Shown here: piece by piece, positions 1 through 9,581 of the stretch
How positions within the stretch are numbered: the first letter of the stretch is position 1
Layout: every line of letters starts with the position of its first letter
From: an uncultured Bacteroidota bacterium
Lineage (GTDB): Bacteria; Bacteroidota; Bacteroidia; AKYH767-A; OLB10
Length of the DNA: 64,000 bases
Direction of reading: 5' to 3'
NCBI GenBank assembly: GCA_903847585.1
Contig: CAINEC010000031.1
Location: 1 to 64,000 of the forward strand
The notes under the pieces: generated by a model
Database searches by the model: none
What the model was told of the DNA's origin: nothing
What the model saw: only the letters and a program-made list of their open reading frames with translations
Program-made: the position numbers and the translations under genes

Positions 1-1
1 A

Positions 2-2653
2 ACTGATAATGATAATCTTTATGGCAACACAGGGATTTTTACCAATTGGCAATTCGATTGGCAAAAAGATGCTTACGCTGAATATTTCGACACCACTAAT
101 CAGTTGATATTTTCACAGCGAGCTGCGATGCAAGTAGACGGTGGTGCTGGTGGTAGTCGTTCTCATCCACAGCATTCTTTCCGACTTGAATTTGATAATT
201 CTGTGCTTGGCGATGGTTCTATCAATTATCCATTAATACCTAATAGAAGTAGTCGTAGTAAGTATAGTACTATTTACATCAGAAACGGAAGTAATTATTA
301 TTTGACGCTTCCATATAAAGACGCCACTCATGTTCAAAGCATGGGAGGTGAAACGAATAATTATTTTTCTGCATGGACACCTATTTCCGTTTATGTAAAC
401 GGACAGTATTTTGGAATGTATGAATTAAGAGAAAAGTGGGATGCAGAGTATTTTGAAGAGATAGAAAATGCGGATGCTGATTCACTGGATTTACTTTCTC
501 TTAGCTATTGGAATGGTAGTGTGCTTAGAGCTGTTGAAGGTTCGGTAGATAGTTTTTTTGTTGACTATAATGCATTCAAAAGTTTAAATACTTCAAATGT
601 AAATTATTGGAATAATGCCGATAAGTATTTTGACTTGAATTATTATACCGATTATATCATCGGTGAAACATGGGCTGGTAATGTAGATTGGCCTCAGAAT
701 AACATTAAAATTTATCGCTCTAACACTACAGATTTTAGATGGCGATTTTGTTTGATTGATTTAGAAGGTTCAATGGATCCTTTTGGTTTTTCAACTGCTT
801 TTGATGATCATATCGCTTATGTATTAAACGCTGATCCTAACAATCCATACATTAATATTTTTCTTAAATCAATTCAGAATCCGTTTTATAAAAATTACTT
901 TATTAATCGCTATGCCGATTTAATGAATACAGCATTTCAATATAATAAACTATCTGCTATTGAAAATTCGATGTTTAATCAAACAGTTTTGGAAATGCCA
1001 AAGGAGTATATGAGATGGGGCGATCCAAATAATATTACTGGACAAATGAATGCATTTATTAATAATCATCAGGTTTTTCTTTCACAACTTAATGTGAGGT
1101 CATCACAAGTTCGTAATCATATCCAGAATGATTTTTCAATGGCATCGCAAGTTGACGTTACACTTAATGTTATTCCTTCTGGTGCAGGCAAAATAAAAAT
1201 TAGTACAATAATTCCTGATTCGTTACCATGGATGGGAATTTACTTTAATGGAAATCCTGTAAAGATTACTGCTTTGCCTAATCCAGGTTACGAGTTTGCC
1301 TTTTGGGATACGAATGCAGTGTTAAATGTGATTGATACAAACCTTTCAATCACAAGAAATATTATTGCTTCAACTACATTTAATGCTGTTTTTAATTACA
1401 CTGGAATTGGTGGAAAAATTTCTATTACTGAAGTCAATTATAATTCTGATAGCACACGTAATTCAGGTAATTGGATTGAGTTTCATAATTACGGAAATGA
1501 TGCAGTGGATATGTCCGGCTGGAGATTCACTGATAGCACAGCTGGAAACAATTATATTTTTCCGCAGGGAACAATTTTACAACAAAGTCAGTATTTAGTA
1601 TTGGTGAGTGATACCGCGATTTTTCATAGTCAGTTTCCACAGGTTAATGTGTTAGGTCCTATAGGTTTTGGTTTCAATAATACAAGTGAGCCACTTTCTT
1701 TGTTTGATAAAAATAATTTGTTGGTTATTTCTATGCGATATAGCGATTCGTTGCCGTGGCCTGTTCTTGCTGATGGATGGGGGAAGACACTTGAATTGAT
1801 TAATGATTCTTTAAATCCTTCACTCGCATCGAGCTGGTATGCTGGCTGCATCGGTGGTTCACCTGGCGGACCATTTGTGCCATGTGATGAAGGTCTGATT
1901 TTTAGTGAAGTGAATTATAATTCTTCCGTTAGTGCAAATGCAGGTGATTGGATTGAGATTTATAATAGAACAAATTCAACAATGGATTTGTCAGGATGGA
2001 AGTTTAGTGATAGTGATAATACGCATTTATATTTTATACCAATCAACACTACTTTGCAACCTAACGAAAGGCTAGTGCTGGTTCAGGATACTTTGTTGTT
2101 TAATTTTCGATTTCCATTTTTGTCGTATAATTTAAATCCTTTTGGATTTGGTTTTAGTAGTAATGGTGAAGTATTAAGGTTGTTTGATTCTTCTGGAGAA
2201 TTATACCAGGTTATGCGTTATGATAATGATGCATCATGGCCTCAGGGTGCTGATGGTAATGGTTATACACTTGAGTTAGTCGATTACAATGGAGACTTAA
2301 GTAATGGTAATAATTGGACAATTGGATGTCCTGAAGGTTCTCCATTTACAGGATTAATTAATCCATGTCCTGTTTTATCAATAAACGAAGCAGAAAACTT
2401 TGCTGGCAATATCAATGTTTATCCAAATCCTTCAAATGGTTTGTTTAATATTCATTTAGAAGATAAGGAGTTGACTTCTTCAAAAATTCAAATTGATATT
2501 TTTAATTATATAGGTCAGCATGTTTTTAGTGAAACATTCCCATCGAATACGGAAGATGTTCAAATTGATTTCTCAGCAAATCCTAAAGGGGTTTATATTT
2601 TAAAGTTGCTTATGGATGGTATTTCTATTGAAAAGAAAATTATTGTTTATTAG
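2..2653 (+). CDS. CotH-kinase-like / lamin-tail-domain T9SS-secreted protein (5' partial)
   Basis: The frame is open to the left edge, so the true start lies outside the window; 883 residues are visible. The first ~330 residues look like a CotH kinase domain (FSQRAAMQVDGGAGGSRSHP, then a YELREKWD stretch and an LIDLEGSMDPFG stretch), a secreted protein-kinase-like fold. Two lamin-tail-type beta domains follow, starting at ITEVNYNS and FSEVNYNS, each with a DLSGW or DMSGW motif. The C-terminus (VYPNPSNGLF ... KGVYILKL) is a T9SS type A sorting domain, so the protein is exported across the outer membrane and probably surface-anchored. CotH plus lamin-tail architecture is common in Bacteroidota; the substrate is unknown. 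Family call is confident, role is not. Confidence 0.85.
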   Translation, partial: TDNDNLYGNTGIFTNWQFDWQKDAYAEYFDTTNQLIFSQRAAMQVDGGAGGSRSHPQHSFRLEFDNSVLGDGSINYPLIPNRSSRSKYSTIYIRNGSNYYLTLPYKDATHVQSMGGETNNYFSAWTPISVYVNGQYFGMYELREKWDAEYFEEIENADADSLDLLSLSYWNGSVLRAVEGSVDSFFVDYNAFKSLNTSNVNYWNNADKYFDLNYYTDYIIGETWAGNVDWPQNNIKIYRSNTTDFRWRFCLIDLEGSMDPFGFSTAFDDHIAYVLNADPNNPYINIFLKSIQNPFYKNYFINRYADLMNTAFQYNKLSAIENSMFNQTVLEMPKEYMRWGDPNNITGQMNAFINNHQVFLSQLNVRSSQVRNHIQNDFSMASQVDVTLNVIPSGAGKIKISTIIPDSLPWMGIYFNGNPVKITALPNPGYEFAFWDTNAVLNVIDTNLSITRNIIASTTFNAVFNYTGIGGKISITEVNYNSDSTRNSGNWIEFHNYGNDAVDMSGWRFTDSTAGNNYIFPQGTILQQSQYLVLVSDTAIFHSQFPQVNVLGPIGFGFNNTSEPLSLFDKNNLLVISMRYSDSLPWPVLADGWGKTLELINDSLNPSLASSWYAGCIGGSPGGPFVPCDEGLIFSEVNYNSSVSANAGDWIEIYNRTNSTMDLSGWKFSDSDNTHLYFIPINTTLQPNERLVLVQDTLLFNFRFPFLSYNLNPFGFGFSSNGEVLRLFDSSGELYQVMRYDNDASWPQGADGNGYTLELVDYNGDLSNGNNWTIGCPEGSPFTGLINPCPVLSINEAENFAGNINVYPNPSNGLFNIHLEDKELTSSKIQIDIFNYIGQHVFSETFPSNTEDVQIDFSANPKGVYILKLLMDGISIEKKIIVY

Positions 2654-2731
2654 CTAAATGCTTCGAATCCTTAAAATAATCATCACAATTTTAATGAGTT
2701 GTTATCGTTTAAATAAAAATCAGTTGTAATT

Positions 2732-3241
2732 ATGCTTTCGAGAAAAATTTTACTTATTTCTTTTTTGATGCTATCTAATTTGGGATTTGCTCAAAATACA
2801 GGTATCGGACTTTCTGGACTTTACAACGTGCAAACAGAAAGTTATGGTGCAGGTGCAAGAGTGGTTTTGTTTCCTGATAATGTGATGAGTTTAACTCCAC
2901 AATTTTCTTATTATTTTGCTTCTAATAAAATTACAGAATGGACAATAGGAGCTGCATTAGATTATAAATTTTTATACCGCAATAAGTACTATGCTTATGC
3001 TTTAGTACATGGTGGTTATAATCGTTGGTCTAACTACGATGAGTCGTTGATGAAAGATGCTGAATTAAATAACTGGAATCTGGAAGGAGGAATAGGTATT
3101 ACAACTACACATTGCCTTCGACCTTTTGCGGAGTATCGTTATAATTTAAAATTTCAAGAAACTCATTTTAATGTGGGTTTATTATTAGTGTTAGGATGTC
3201 GTGGTGGAAGAGGAGAGGATTGTCCGGTTTATAAAGATTAA
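2732..3241 (+). CDS. Secreted/outer-membrane hypothetical protein
   Basis: 169 residues with a clear signal peptide (MLSRKILLISFLMLSNLGFAQ, cleavage after Ala-Gln). The mature part alternates hydrophobic and polar residues and is rich in Tyr/Gly/Asn (YNVQTESYGAGARVVLFP, YRYNLKFQETHFNVGLLLVL), as in a small outer-membrane beta-barrel. It ends with a Cys/Gly-rich tail (GCRGGRGEDC). It lies 78 nt after the CotH gene and 17 nt before a lipoprotein gene on the same strand, so the three may be co-transcribed. I do not recognise a named family. Confidence 0.6.
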   Translation: MLSRKILLISFLMLSNLGFAQNTGIGLSGLYNVQTESYGAGARVVLFPDNVMSLTPQFSYYFASNKITEWTIGAALDYKFLYRNKYYAYALVHGGYNRWSNYDESLMKDAELNNWNLEGGIGITTTHCLRPFAEYRYNLKFQETHFNVGLLLVLGCRGGRGEDCPVYKD

Positions 3242-3258
3242 CAAAATTGAATTTAACT

Positions 3259-4173
3259 ATGAAAAAATTAAGTCTGTTAGCAGTATCTATTGTTGTTTTA
3301 GTAATTGCTTCATGCTCTAAAGAACGAATTGAGTTAAAGCCGCAATTAAATTCTTATAGTTCACCAAATGCTTATTTAGATACTAAAAAACAAGATGAGC
3401 AAGAATTTATTATTGATGGTTCACAGGGGCCAATTATAGGTAATCAAGGAACTACTATTTGGGGAGGTAAAACTTGTGTTCGTTTGCCAAACGGTGATAC
3501 AATCGATTATCCATTTACTCTGAAATTAGTGGAGTTGTATACGCCTGCTGATATGATTTATTATCAGATGCCAACTGTTTCGGGGAGTCGAATTTTAGCA
3601 ACTGATGGAGAGATTAGAATTCGCACTTTCAAAAATGGAACAGAGTTGAATTTATTGCCGGGATGTGCAGGCTTCATGGTGAGTATGCCTAATGATGCAC
3701 CGGTGCCGGGATCGCGCAAGAAGTTTTATGGATATAATGCAGGAAGTATTATTGATTTTACAGATGATATATCTGCTCTTCTTGGCGTTACTACCTCTCA
3801 AAGTGCATTCTGGGGCGTTGATACTATTGGATATAATTCCATCATCGAACGTTTTGGTTGGATTAATTGTGCGCAATTAGCTGGGACAACATCAGGAAGT
3901 ACATTATCCTTTGCTTCTAACGTAGATGACTTAACGAACGTAGCCATCTTTGCGTACTTACCAGCGACCAAAACTGTGATGCAAGCATACAATCAATCGA
4001 TGGGAATTATTCCTAATGGTTCTGATGTAAAAATTATTGCAATTGCAGTAGATGCAAACGGTAACTTGTTTAGTTATTATCAGCAGTTAAATGTAATTGC
4101 ATCTCAAACTATTCAAGTAGCAATGTCGCAAACGACAGATGCGCAATTGACAGCACTACTTTTGGGTTTGTAG
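3259..4173 (+). CDS. Lipoprotein of unknown function
   Basis: 304 residues from ATG 3259; a TTG 12 nt earlier in frame was discarded because the ATG gives a proper MKK n-region. The signal sequence MKKLSLLAVSIVVLVIASCS has a lipobox before Cys-20, so the product is lipid-anchored. The mature part is mostly beta-type and Gly/Thr/Asn rich, with no catalytic motif I can name. A segment around VRLPNGDTIDYPFTLKLVEL resembles beta-sandwich surface proteins of this phylum. It follows the small outer-membrane-like gene closely. Function unknown. Confidence 0.6.
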   Translation: MKKLSLLAVSIVVLVIASCSKERIELKPQLNSYSSPNAYLDTKKQDEQEFIIDGSQGPIIGNQGTTIWGGKTCVRLPNGDTIDYPFTLKLVELYTPADMIYYQMPTVSGSRILATDGEIRIRTFKNGTELNLLPGCAGFMVSMPNDAPVPGSRKKFYGYNAGSIIDFTDDISALLGVTTSQSAFWGVDTIGYNSIIERFGWINCAQLAGTTSGSTLSFASNVDDLTNVAIFAYLPATKTVMQAYNQSMGIIPNGSDVKIIAIAVDANGNLFSYYQQLNVIASQTIQVAMSQTTDAQLTALLLGL

Positions 4174-4329
4174 TGTTAAATAAATTGTTTTGAAGTGGTC
4201 TGATTGTTAAATTAATCGATTGGATAATCGCAAATAACTAATTTTTTTTGACCCGTATTGTCTGAATTTATTTTTTACGGATGAATGCTACATTATTAAT
4301 TGGTAATAATTTCGATAAAAAATAAAATT

Positions 4330-4998
4330 ATGGCTAATAGATCAGACGCACGGATGCAATCAACCTATATGACTAAGGTTGCACTTGCACAATCAATCAT
4401 GGGATTTGTAATGCTAATGGGTAAAGGATTCGTTCCTAAGGATGAAAAGGAAGAACCTTTTCGAATTATTGACGATACACCAGTTTATCATTCTGGCTCC
4501 AATATTTTTCCGTATGAATTACCAGCATCAGAAACTAAGTTGACGAAATGGGGAAGCTTTCAACATCCTTTTTTAATGATGGGTATGCCCGATTGTGGTG
4601 GAATTGTTAAAATCTATATTAGTTATTCTGAAAATGGTAATTACTTACTTTGGATAAAAGGTAAGCTCGATGAGTGGATAAATGGGGAAGGTGATTATGT
4701 GCAAGGTTTACTTGCCTGGACACCCAAAAAGAAAGGCGATACTTTAGTCAAGGCTGGTTATCGGCTATTTTATGCCTTAGTTTGCGAAATGGATCATATT
4801 AAAGAAGATGAAGAATATTCAACCATTTATGAGGATCCTGATGATTGGTCAATAGAGTGGGAGGCAACACCAAATTGCAATATGGTATTTTCTGCACTTC
4901 GTAATACAACCTACTCCAGTAAAAAAGCCCTCGAAAAGCATATCGAAGATGCCCCTGCGTTTTTGAAAGAGTGTATTAGAAAGCGAGCTCATGATTAA
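4330..4998 (+). CDS. Hypothetical protein
   Basis: 222 residues from ATG 4330 (MANRSDARMQSTYMTKVALA); an in-frame TTG at 4300 was not used. The N-terminus has a moderately hydrophobic stretch (VALAQSIMGFVMLMGKGF) that is too weak for a convincing signal peptide. The rest is soluble-looking, with many Trp/Tyr and acidic residues (EWINGEGDYVQGLLAW, WSIEWEATPNCNMVF). No family recognised. It ends 5 nt before a strong hairpin terminator shared with the tRNA on the other strand, and has 156 nt of AT-rich DNA upstream, so it is probably monocistronic. Confidence 0.5.
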   Translation: MANRSDARMQSTYMTKVALAQSIMGFVMLMGKGFVPKDEKEEPFRIIDDTPVYHSGSNIFPYELPASETKLTKWGSFQHPFLMMGMPDCGGIVKIYISYSENGNYLLWIKGKLDEWINGEGDYVQGLLAWTPKKKGDTLVKAGYRLFYALVCEMDHIKEDEEYSTIYEDPDDWSIEWEATPNCNMVFSALRNTTYSSKKALEKHIEDAPAFLKECIRKRAHD

Positions 4999-5003
4999 AT
5001 AAA

Positions 5004-5026
5004 AAATGCCCCGATTTCGGGGCATT
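5004..5026. terminator. Bidirectional hairpin terminator
   Basis: Perfect stem AAATGCCCCG / CGGGGCATTT with a short loop, A-rich on the left and T-rich on the right. It lies between the end of the plus-strand hypothetical gene (4998) and the 3' end of the minus-strand tRNA (5037), so it can stop both. Confidence 0.8.
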
Positions 5027-5036
5027 TAATTTTCTT

Positions 5037-5124
5037 TGGCGGAGAGTGAGGGATTCGAACCCCCGGACCTGTTACAGTCAACAGTTTTCAAGACTGCCGC
5101 AATCGACCACTCTGCCAACTCTCC
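5037..5124 (-). tRNA. tRNA-Ser (anticodon UGA), CCA encoded
   Basis: Read on the minus strand. The acceptor stem GGAGAGT pairs with ACTCTCC (7 bp), the discriminator is G, and the 3' CCA is encoded at 5039-5037. The anticodon loop reads CTTGAAA, anticodon TGA. The T-arm has GGTTCGAATCC-type sequence, and a long variable arm of class II type (GACTGTAACAGGTC region) supports serine. A CGAAATTA (minus TAATTTCG) at 5130-5137 could be its -7 box. Confidence 0.95.
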
Positions 5125-5363
5125 GGGGTCGAAATTAAAACATTTTAACATTCTAGAAAAATAATTTTTACTATTTGTGAAGTTATTTTCGTTATCCTTT
5201 GATTTTAAACTTTCTAAAGATTCTTGGACTGGCTCGAATAAAAGTACATCTGTTAATTATCTCTTCGTAATCATCGGCGAAAATGCCAACATAATATCAT
5301 TAGATTTTTTATCTCAAGTGTATATCCAAATTTCAATTTAAAAAATCTCTTCTTCCAAACCCC

Positions 5364-5371
5364 TATATTTG
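5364..5371 (+). promoter_or_regulatory. Candidate -7 box (TATATTTG)
   Basis: TATATTTG matches the Bacteroidota -7 consensus TAnnTTTG and lies 16 nt before the aminotransferase ATG. No TTTG is present at the expected -33 position. The 240 nt between it and the tRNA show no other feature. Confidence 0.4.
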
Positions 5372-5387
5372 AAAAAATAAAATTACT

Positions 5388-6314
5388 ATGCTAACTGGGA
5401 CACATGTATCGATTGAAGATCCTCGTAATAATGATGTACTCGTATACATTAATGGAGCGCTGGTCCATCGAAATGATGCTAAAATCTCCGTATTTGATAG
5501 CGGTTACCTGATTGGTGATGGAATTTGGGAAGCCGTGCGGTTGCATAATGGAGCACTCGTTTTTATTGATCAACATCTCGAGCGACTCTATGCTGCTGCT
5601 AAATCAATCGGGTTAGATCTCAAGCTAAGTAAGCAGCAGCTCATCAACGAAGTAAATAAAGTACTCCTGGCTAATTACATGAATAGCGATGTCCACGTGC
5701 GGATCATGTTTACCCGAGGTGTTAAAAAAACACCATCTCAAGATCCTCGTTATACTATCAGCGGACCTAACCTCGTTATCATTGCCGAATTTAAAAAAGC
5801 TTCCGAAGAAGTGAAGCAAAAAGGAATTACATTGTTTACTTCTACTATACGACGTGGTTCCCCTGATTATCTTGATCCGCGATTAAATTGCCATAGTAAG
5901 CTTCACGAGGTACAAGCGCTCATTCAAGCCTTAGAGGCTGGAGCAGATGAGGCCCTGATGCTTGATCAGCATGGGTTTGTGGCCACGTGTAATTCGACTA
6001 ATTTCTTTGTCGTTAGGAATGGTGCCGTTTGGACATCCACTGGCAAGTATTGTATGAATGGAATAACGCGTGCCAATGTCATTGATGTTTGTAAAAAACA
6101 TCAAATTGAAATTTGTGAAAAAGACTTTTCATTATTTGATGTGTATAGTGCAGATGAAGCTTTTACTACCGGAACTTTTGGTGGATTAACGCCAGTAATA
6201 AAAATTGATGGACGAATAATAGGAGAGGGAAAACCAGGACTAGTCACAGAAAAATTGAGTGCCCTTTACAAAGGTTTAATTGATCAAGAAGTTGAGCGCT
6301 TTAAAAACAAATAA
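5388..6314 (+). CDS. Class IV (fold-type IV) PLP aminotransferase, atypical
   Basis: 308 residues, the usual size of branched-chain/D-amino-acid aminotransferases. VYINGALVHRNDAKISVFDSG is the family N-terminus (residues 19-39). K171 in LNCHSKLHE is the likely PLP lysine, and ADEAFTTGTFGGLTPV is the C-terminal substrate/cofactor loop. Odd point: where the family usually has a Glu that contacts the PLP ring nitrogen (TEGSSSN or SEGxxEN type), this protein reads ATCNSTN, so the Glu appears replaced by Thr. It therefore probably belongs to a separate subfamily, and IlvE activity should not be assumed. The next gene starts 2 nt downstream and encodes a sulfotransferase-like protein. Confidence 0.85.
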   Translation: MLTGTHVSIEDPRNNDVLVYINGALVHRNDAKISVFDSGYLIGDGIWEAVRLHNGALVFIDQHLERLYAAAKSIGLDLKLSKQQLINEVNKVLLANYMNSDVHVRIMFTRGVKKTPSQDPRYTISGPNLVIIAEFKKASEEVKQKGITLFTSTIRRGSPDYLDPRLNCHSKLHEVQALIQALEAGADEALMLDQHGFVATCNSTNFFVVRNGAVWTSTGKYCMNGITRANVIDVCKKHQIEICEKDFSLFDVYSADEAFTTGTFGGLTPVIKIDGRIIGEGKPGLVTEKLSALYKGLIDQEVERFKNK

Positions 6315-6316
6315 TC

Positions 6317-7045
6317 ATGTCAACTAAACGAATTTGCCTTTGGTCAGGCCCACGAAATATTTCAACTGCCTTAATGTATTCTTTCGCACAGCGCCCCGAT
6401 ACGACTGTTTTTGATGAACCACTTTATGGCTATTATTTAAAACAAACAATCGCTAAAGAATATCATCCAGGTGCAATCGAAGTAATGAATTCAATGGAAT
6501 GTGATGCAAGTAAAGTCGTAGACTTCATGATGGGTGATTTTGATTCCGAAGTGGTGTTCTTTAAAAATATGTGTCATCATTTACTCGACCTCGATACTTC
6601 TTTTATGCAGGATACTATCAACTTGATTTTAACAAGACATCCTGCTCAGGTGATTACTTCTTTTTCAAAGGAAATTCCTAATCCGAGTTTATTGGATATC
6701 GGAATGAAAACGCAAGCTGAATTATTAAAAGAACTTTTAGATCGCAAATCGCATGTGCTGGTTATTGATTCAAATGAACTTCTTAAAGCACCTGAACAAT
6801 ATTTATATCTGCTATTTAGTAAGTTGAATATTCCATTTTACAAGGAAATGTTATCATGGGAAATAGGTCCTAAATCATATGATGGTCCATGGGCTCCGCA
6901 TTGGTATTCCAACGTTCATAATTCAACGGGATTTCAATCGTACGAAGAAAAGGCATTAACAGTCCCAGAGCATTTAAACGATTTATTGAATGAGGCCTTA
7001 CCTTACTACTTAGAATTGAAAAAGCATAGTTTAACTTTGGTTTAA
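6317..7045 (+). CDS. Sulfotransferase-like P-loop protein
   Basis: 242 residues. The N-terminus ICLWSGPRNISTALMYSFAQ has the PAPS-binding P-loop form of the sulfotransferase family (SGPRNxST), and LILTRHPAQVITSF matches the 3'-phosphate-binding R..P..S region. C-terminal IGPKSYDGPWAPHWY is also family-like. No signal peptide, so cytoplasmic. It starts 2 nt after the aminotransferase stop, implying an obligate operon. Known sulfotransferases move sulfate from PAPS to hydroxyl or amine groups; the substrate here is unknown, and the pairing suggests an amino-acid-derived acceptor (inference). Confidence 0.75.
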   Translation: MSTKRICLWSGPRNISTALMYSFAQRPDTTVFDEPLYGYYLKQTIAKEYHPGAIEVMNSMECDASKVVDFMMGDFDSEVVFFKNMCHHLLDLDTSFMQDTINLILTRHPAQVITSFSKEIPNPSLLDIGMKTQAELLKELLDRKSHVLVIDSNELLKAPEQYLYLLFSKLNIPFYKEMLSWEIGPKSYDGPWAPHWYSNVHNSTGFQSYEEKALTVPEHLNDLLNEALPYYLELKKHSLTLV

Positions 7046-7101
7046 ATATCATATCACTGTCCTCATTTAAATTCCCTAATTTTAACGCACAATATTTAGC
7101 T

Positions 7102-8556
7102 ATGCGTCGTTTATTATTTTTATTCGTTTTATTCCTTGTTTCTAATGCTTCATTTGGAAAAGCATTACAAGCCAAGTTTTCATGGTGTTCATTCTATTCA
7201 CCAGAAAATGGTCCTTATGTAGAAACCTACTTAGAGGTAACCGGTCAGTCTTGTCATTTTACAAAAGCAGCTTCAGGTAAATTTGTAGCCTCGATAGAAG
7301 TTACGCAAGTGTTTTATCTTGGTGATTCAATCAAGGCATTTAATAAATACAATCTGTTAAGTCCTGAAACGGATGATACTAACCGACTAGTTTTTGATTT
7401 TACCGATCAGCAACGCGTGTCATTAGCAAATGGTAATTATATTATCGAGCTTACTATCAGAGATAAAAACAATCCAACAGCCAAGCCATATGTTTTAAAG
7501 GATAAATTAAAAGTGGATTACTATCCTACTATTGTTGCACTTTCTGATATTGAATTGTTAACGGAATACATCGCTAATACGAATCCATCTAAGCTGAATA
7601 AAAACGGATTTGATCTTTATCCGCAGGTAAGTAATTTCTTCGATAAGAATCAAAATTCTTTAAAGTTCTATGCGGAAGTATATAATACATCGGCTGTGCT
7701 TAATAATGATGCTTATTTGTTAAGCTATCGCATAGAGACGCATGAGTCTCATCAGGTGCTCGATAGTTATTCTAAGATTTATCGTCAGACTGCTCGTCCT
7801 GTTAATGTGATTATGTCTGACTTAGATATTACTGACTTGAATTCGGGCAACTACGATTTGATGTTAGAAGTTAGAAATAGAAATAATGAAGTGCTTGCTA
7901 GTCGTTCCTTGTTTTTTCAACGTAGTCACGTACCCGTTATATCTTCCGATAGTTCCTATAAAGCAATTGAAGGAACTTTTGTTGCATCGATCAATAACAG
8001 GGATTCACTTTACGAATACATCAAATGTCTTTGGCCTATTGCATCAACTGCCGAGAATAACTTTGCTGAAAACCGATTGCTGGCTTCTGATATCCGTCAG
8101 TTGCAACAGTTTATCTACGATTTTTGGGTAAAGCGTAATCCTTCAAATCCATTCTTAGCTTGGATGGAATATAAAAAGCAGGTAGACCTTGTGAACAGCG
8201 AGTTTTCGGCAGGTAAAAAGAAAGGGTATAATACTGAAAGAGGAAGAGTGTTTTTGATGTATGGAGCTCCAAACCAGATTTCCAAGCAATATAATGAGCC
8301 AGCATCATATCCTTATGAAATATGGCAGTATTATAAATTAAAGGATATGGCCGACCGTAAGTTTGTATTTTACTCTCGACAGCTTGCTTCCAACGATTTC
8401 GAATTATTACACTCCGATGCAAAAGGAGAGGTGATTAATATTAACTGGAAAGTTGAATTGCGCAAGCGCACTGAAACCCTAAATGATTTTGACAAGGTGA
8501 ATCCGAATAATAATTATCAAAATCAGTCTGATCAGTTATTTCAGAATCCTCGTTAA
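7102..8556 (+). CDS. GWxTD-domain-like secreted protein
   Basis: 484 residues with signal peptide MRRLLFLFVLFLVSNASFG. The middle is beta-rich. The C-terminal ~130 residues match the GWxTD-domain pattern: FLAWMEYKKQVDLVNSEFS, then GYNTERGRVFLMYGAPN and YEIWQYYKL. The eponymous motif is GYNTE here rather than GWxTD. The family is found in Bacteroidota and Acidobacteriota, and its function is not established. It is followed after 12 nt by a glycosyltransferase gene. Confidence 0.75.
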   Translation: MRRLLFLFVLFLVSNASFGKALQAKFSWCSFYSPENGPYVETYLEVTGQSCHFTKAASGKFVASIEVTQVFYLGDSIKAFNKYNLLSPETDDTNRLVFDFTDQQRVSLANGNYIIELTIRDKNNPTAKPYVLKDKLKVDYYPTIVALSDIELLTEYIANTNPSKLNKNGFDLYPQVSNFFDKNQNSLKFYAEVYNTSAVLNNDAYLLSYRIETHESHQVLDSYSKIYRQTARPVNVIMSDLDITDLNSGNYDLMLEVRNRNNEVLASRSLFFQRSHVPVISSDSSYKAIEGTFVASINNRDSLYEYIKCLWPIASTAENNFAENRLLASDIRQLQQFIYDFWVKRNPSNPFLAWMEYKKQVDLVNSEFSAGKKKGYNTERGRVFLMYGAPNQISKQYNEPASYPYEIWQYYKLKDMADRKFVFYSRQLASNDFELLHSDAKGEVININWKVELRKRTETLNDFDKVNPNNNYQNQSDQLFQNPR

Positions 8557-8568
8557 GCATATTTAATA

Positions 8569-9576
8569 ATGGCATCAATTAAAACGGCCGTCGTAATTTT
8601 AAACTGGAATGGAGAAGGTTTTTTAAAACAGTTCCTTCCGGGAGTGATTCAGCATAGTCTAGGTGCCAACGTAATTGTTGCTGATAATGCTTCAACGGAT
8701 AATTCAATTGCTTATTTAGAATCATTAGGAAATGCAGTTAAAATTATTCAGCTTGATAAGAATTATGGATTTACGGGTGGTTATAATAAAGCGCTAGAGC
8801 AAATCGATGCGGAGTATTTTGTTTTGCTAAACTCAGATGTAGAAGTTACTGCAGAATGGATTGATCCAATTATTGATTTAATGGAAGGAAATAAATCTGT
8901 AGGAATTTGTCAGCCGAAAATAAAAGCCTTTCATCAACCATCCCATTTTGAATATGCAGGTGCCAGTGGTGGTTTTATTGATTCGATGGGATATCCTTTT
9001 TGCCGTGGACGTTTGTTTAATCATCTGGAAGAAGATAAGGGCCAATATAATAACAACCTCGAAGTATTTTGGGCAACTGGAGCCTGTATGTTTATACGAG
9101 CAGACTTATATCATCAACTTGGAGGATTAGATGAAAACTTCTTTGCACATATGGAGGAGATTGATCTTTGTTGGCGTGCTCAACTACTCGGACAAAAAGT
9201 GATGGTGGTTCCAAATGCAGAGGTTTATCATGTTGGAGGTGGTACGCTTCCGAAGAATAATCCTCGAAAGACATTTTACAATTTTCGAAATAACTTAATG
9301 ATGTTGTATAAGAATTTACCAGCGTCTAAACTTTTTTCAGTTATTGCTATTCGTTTAATGTTGGATGGTGTGGCAGGAATTAAGTTTATGCTTCAAGGTG
9401 ATTTAAAAGATACCATCGCAGTAAGTAAAGCGCATTTTGCATTTTATGGATGTCTGGTAAAAGGGAAATTAAAGAGAAGTCAAAATACTGAGAATAGTCC
9501 TGATACAATTTACCCTCATAGTATTTTGTGGGCTTACTTTATTAAAGGAATCAGAAAGTATAACGAACTAAAATAA
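8569..9576 (+). CDS. Family 2 glycosyltransferase
   Basis: 335 residues. The GT-A fold N-terminus is clear: VVILNWNGEGFL (residues 8-19), VADNASTDNS for nucleotide-sugar binding, GFTGGYNKAL, and the DxD-like metal site LLNSDVEV. GGLDENFFAHMEEIDLCWRA is the acceptor-side motif typical of rhamnosyltransferase-like GT2 enzymes. The C-terminus has amphipathic/hydrophobic stretches for membrane association. It probably adds a sugar to a surface polysaccharide or glycolipid; the sugar is not predictable. Tightly linked to the GWxTD gene and the FAH-family gene (5 nt apart). Confidence 0.9.
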   Translation: MASIKTAVVILNWNGEGFLKQFLPGVIQHSLGANVIVADNASTDNSIAYLESLGNAVKIIQLDKNYGFTGGYNKALEQIDAEYFVLLNSDVEVTAEWIDPIIDLMEGNKSVGICQPKIKAFHQPSHFEYAGASGGFIDSMGYPFCRGRLFNHLEEDKGQYNNNLEVFWATGACMFIRADLYHQLGGLDENFFAHMEEIDLCWRAQLLGQKVMVVPNAEVYHVGGGTLPKNNPRKTFYNFRNNLMMLYKNLPASKLFSVIAIRLMLDGVAGIKFMLQGDLKDTIAVSKAHFAFYGCLVKGKLKRSQNTENSPDTIYPHSILWAYFIKGIRKYNELK

Positions 9577-9581
9577 ATAGT

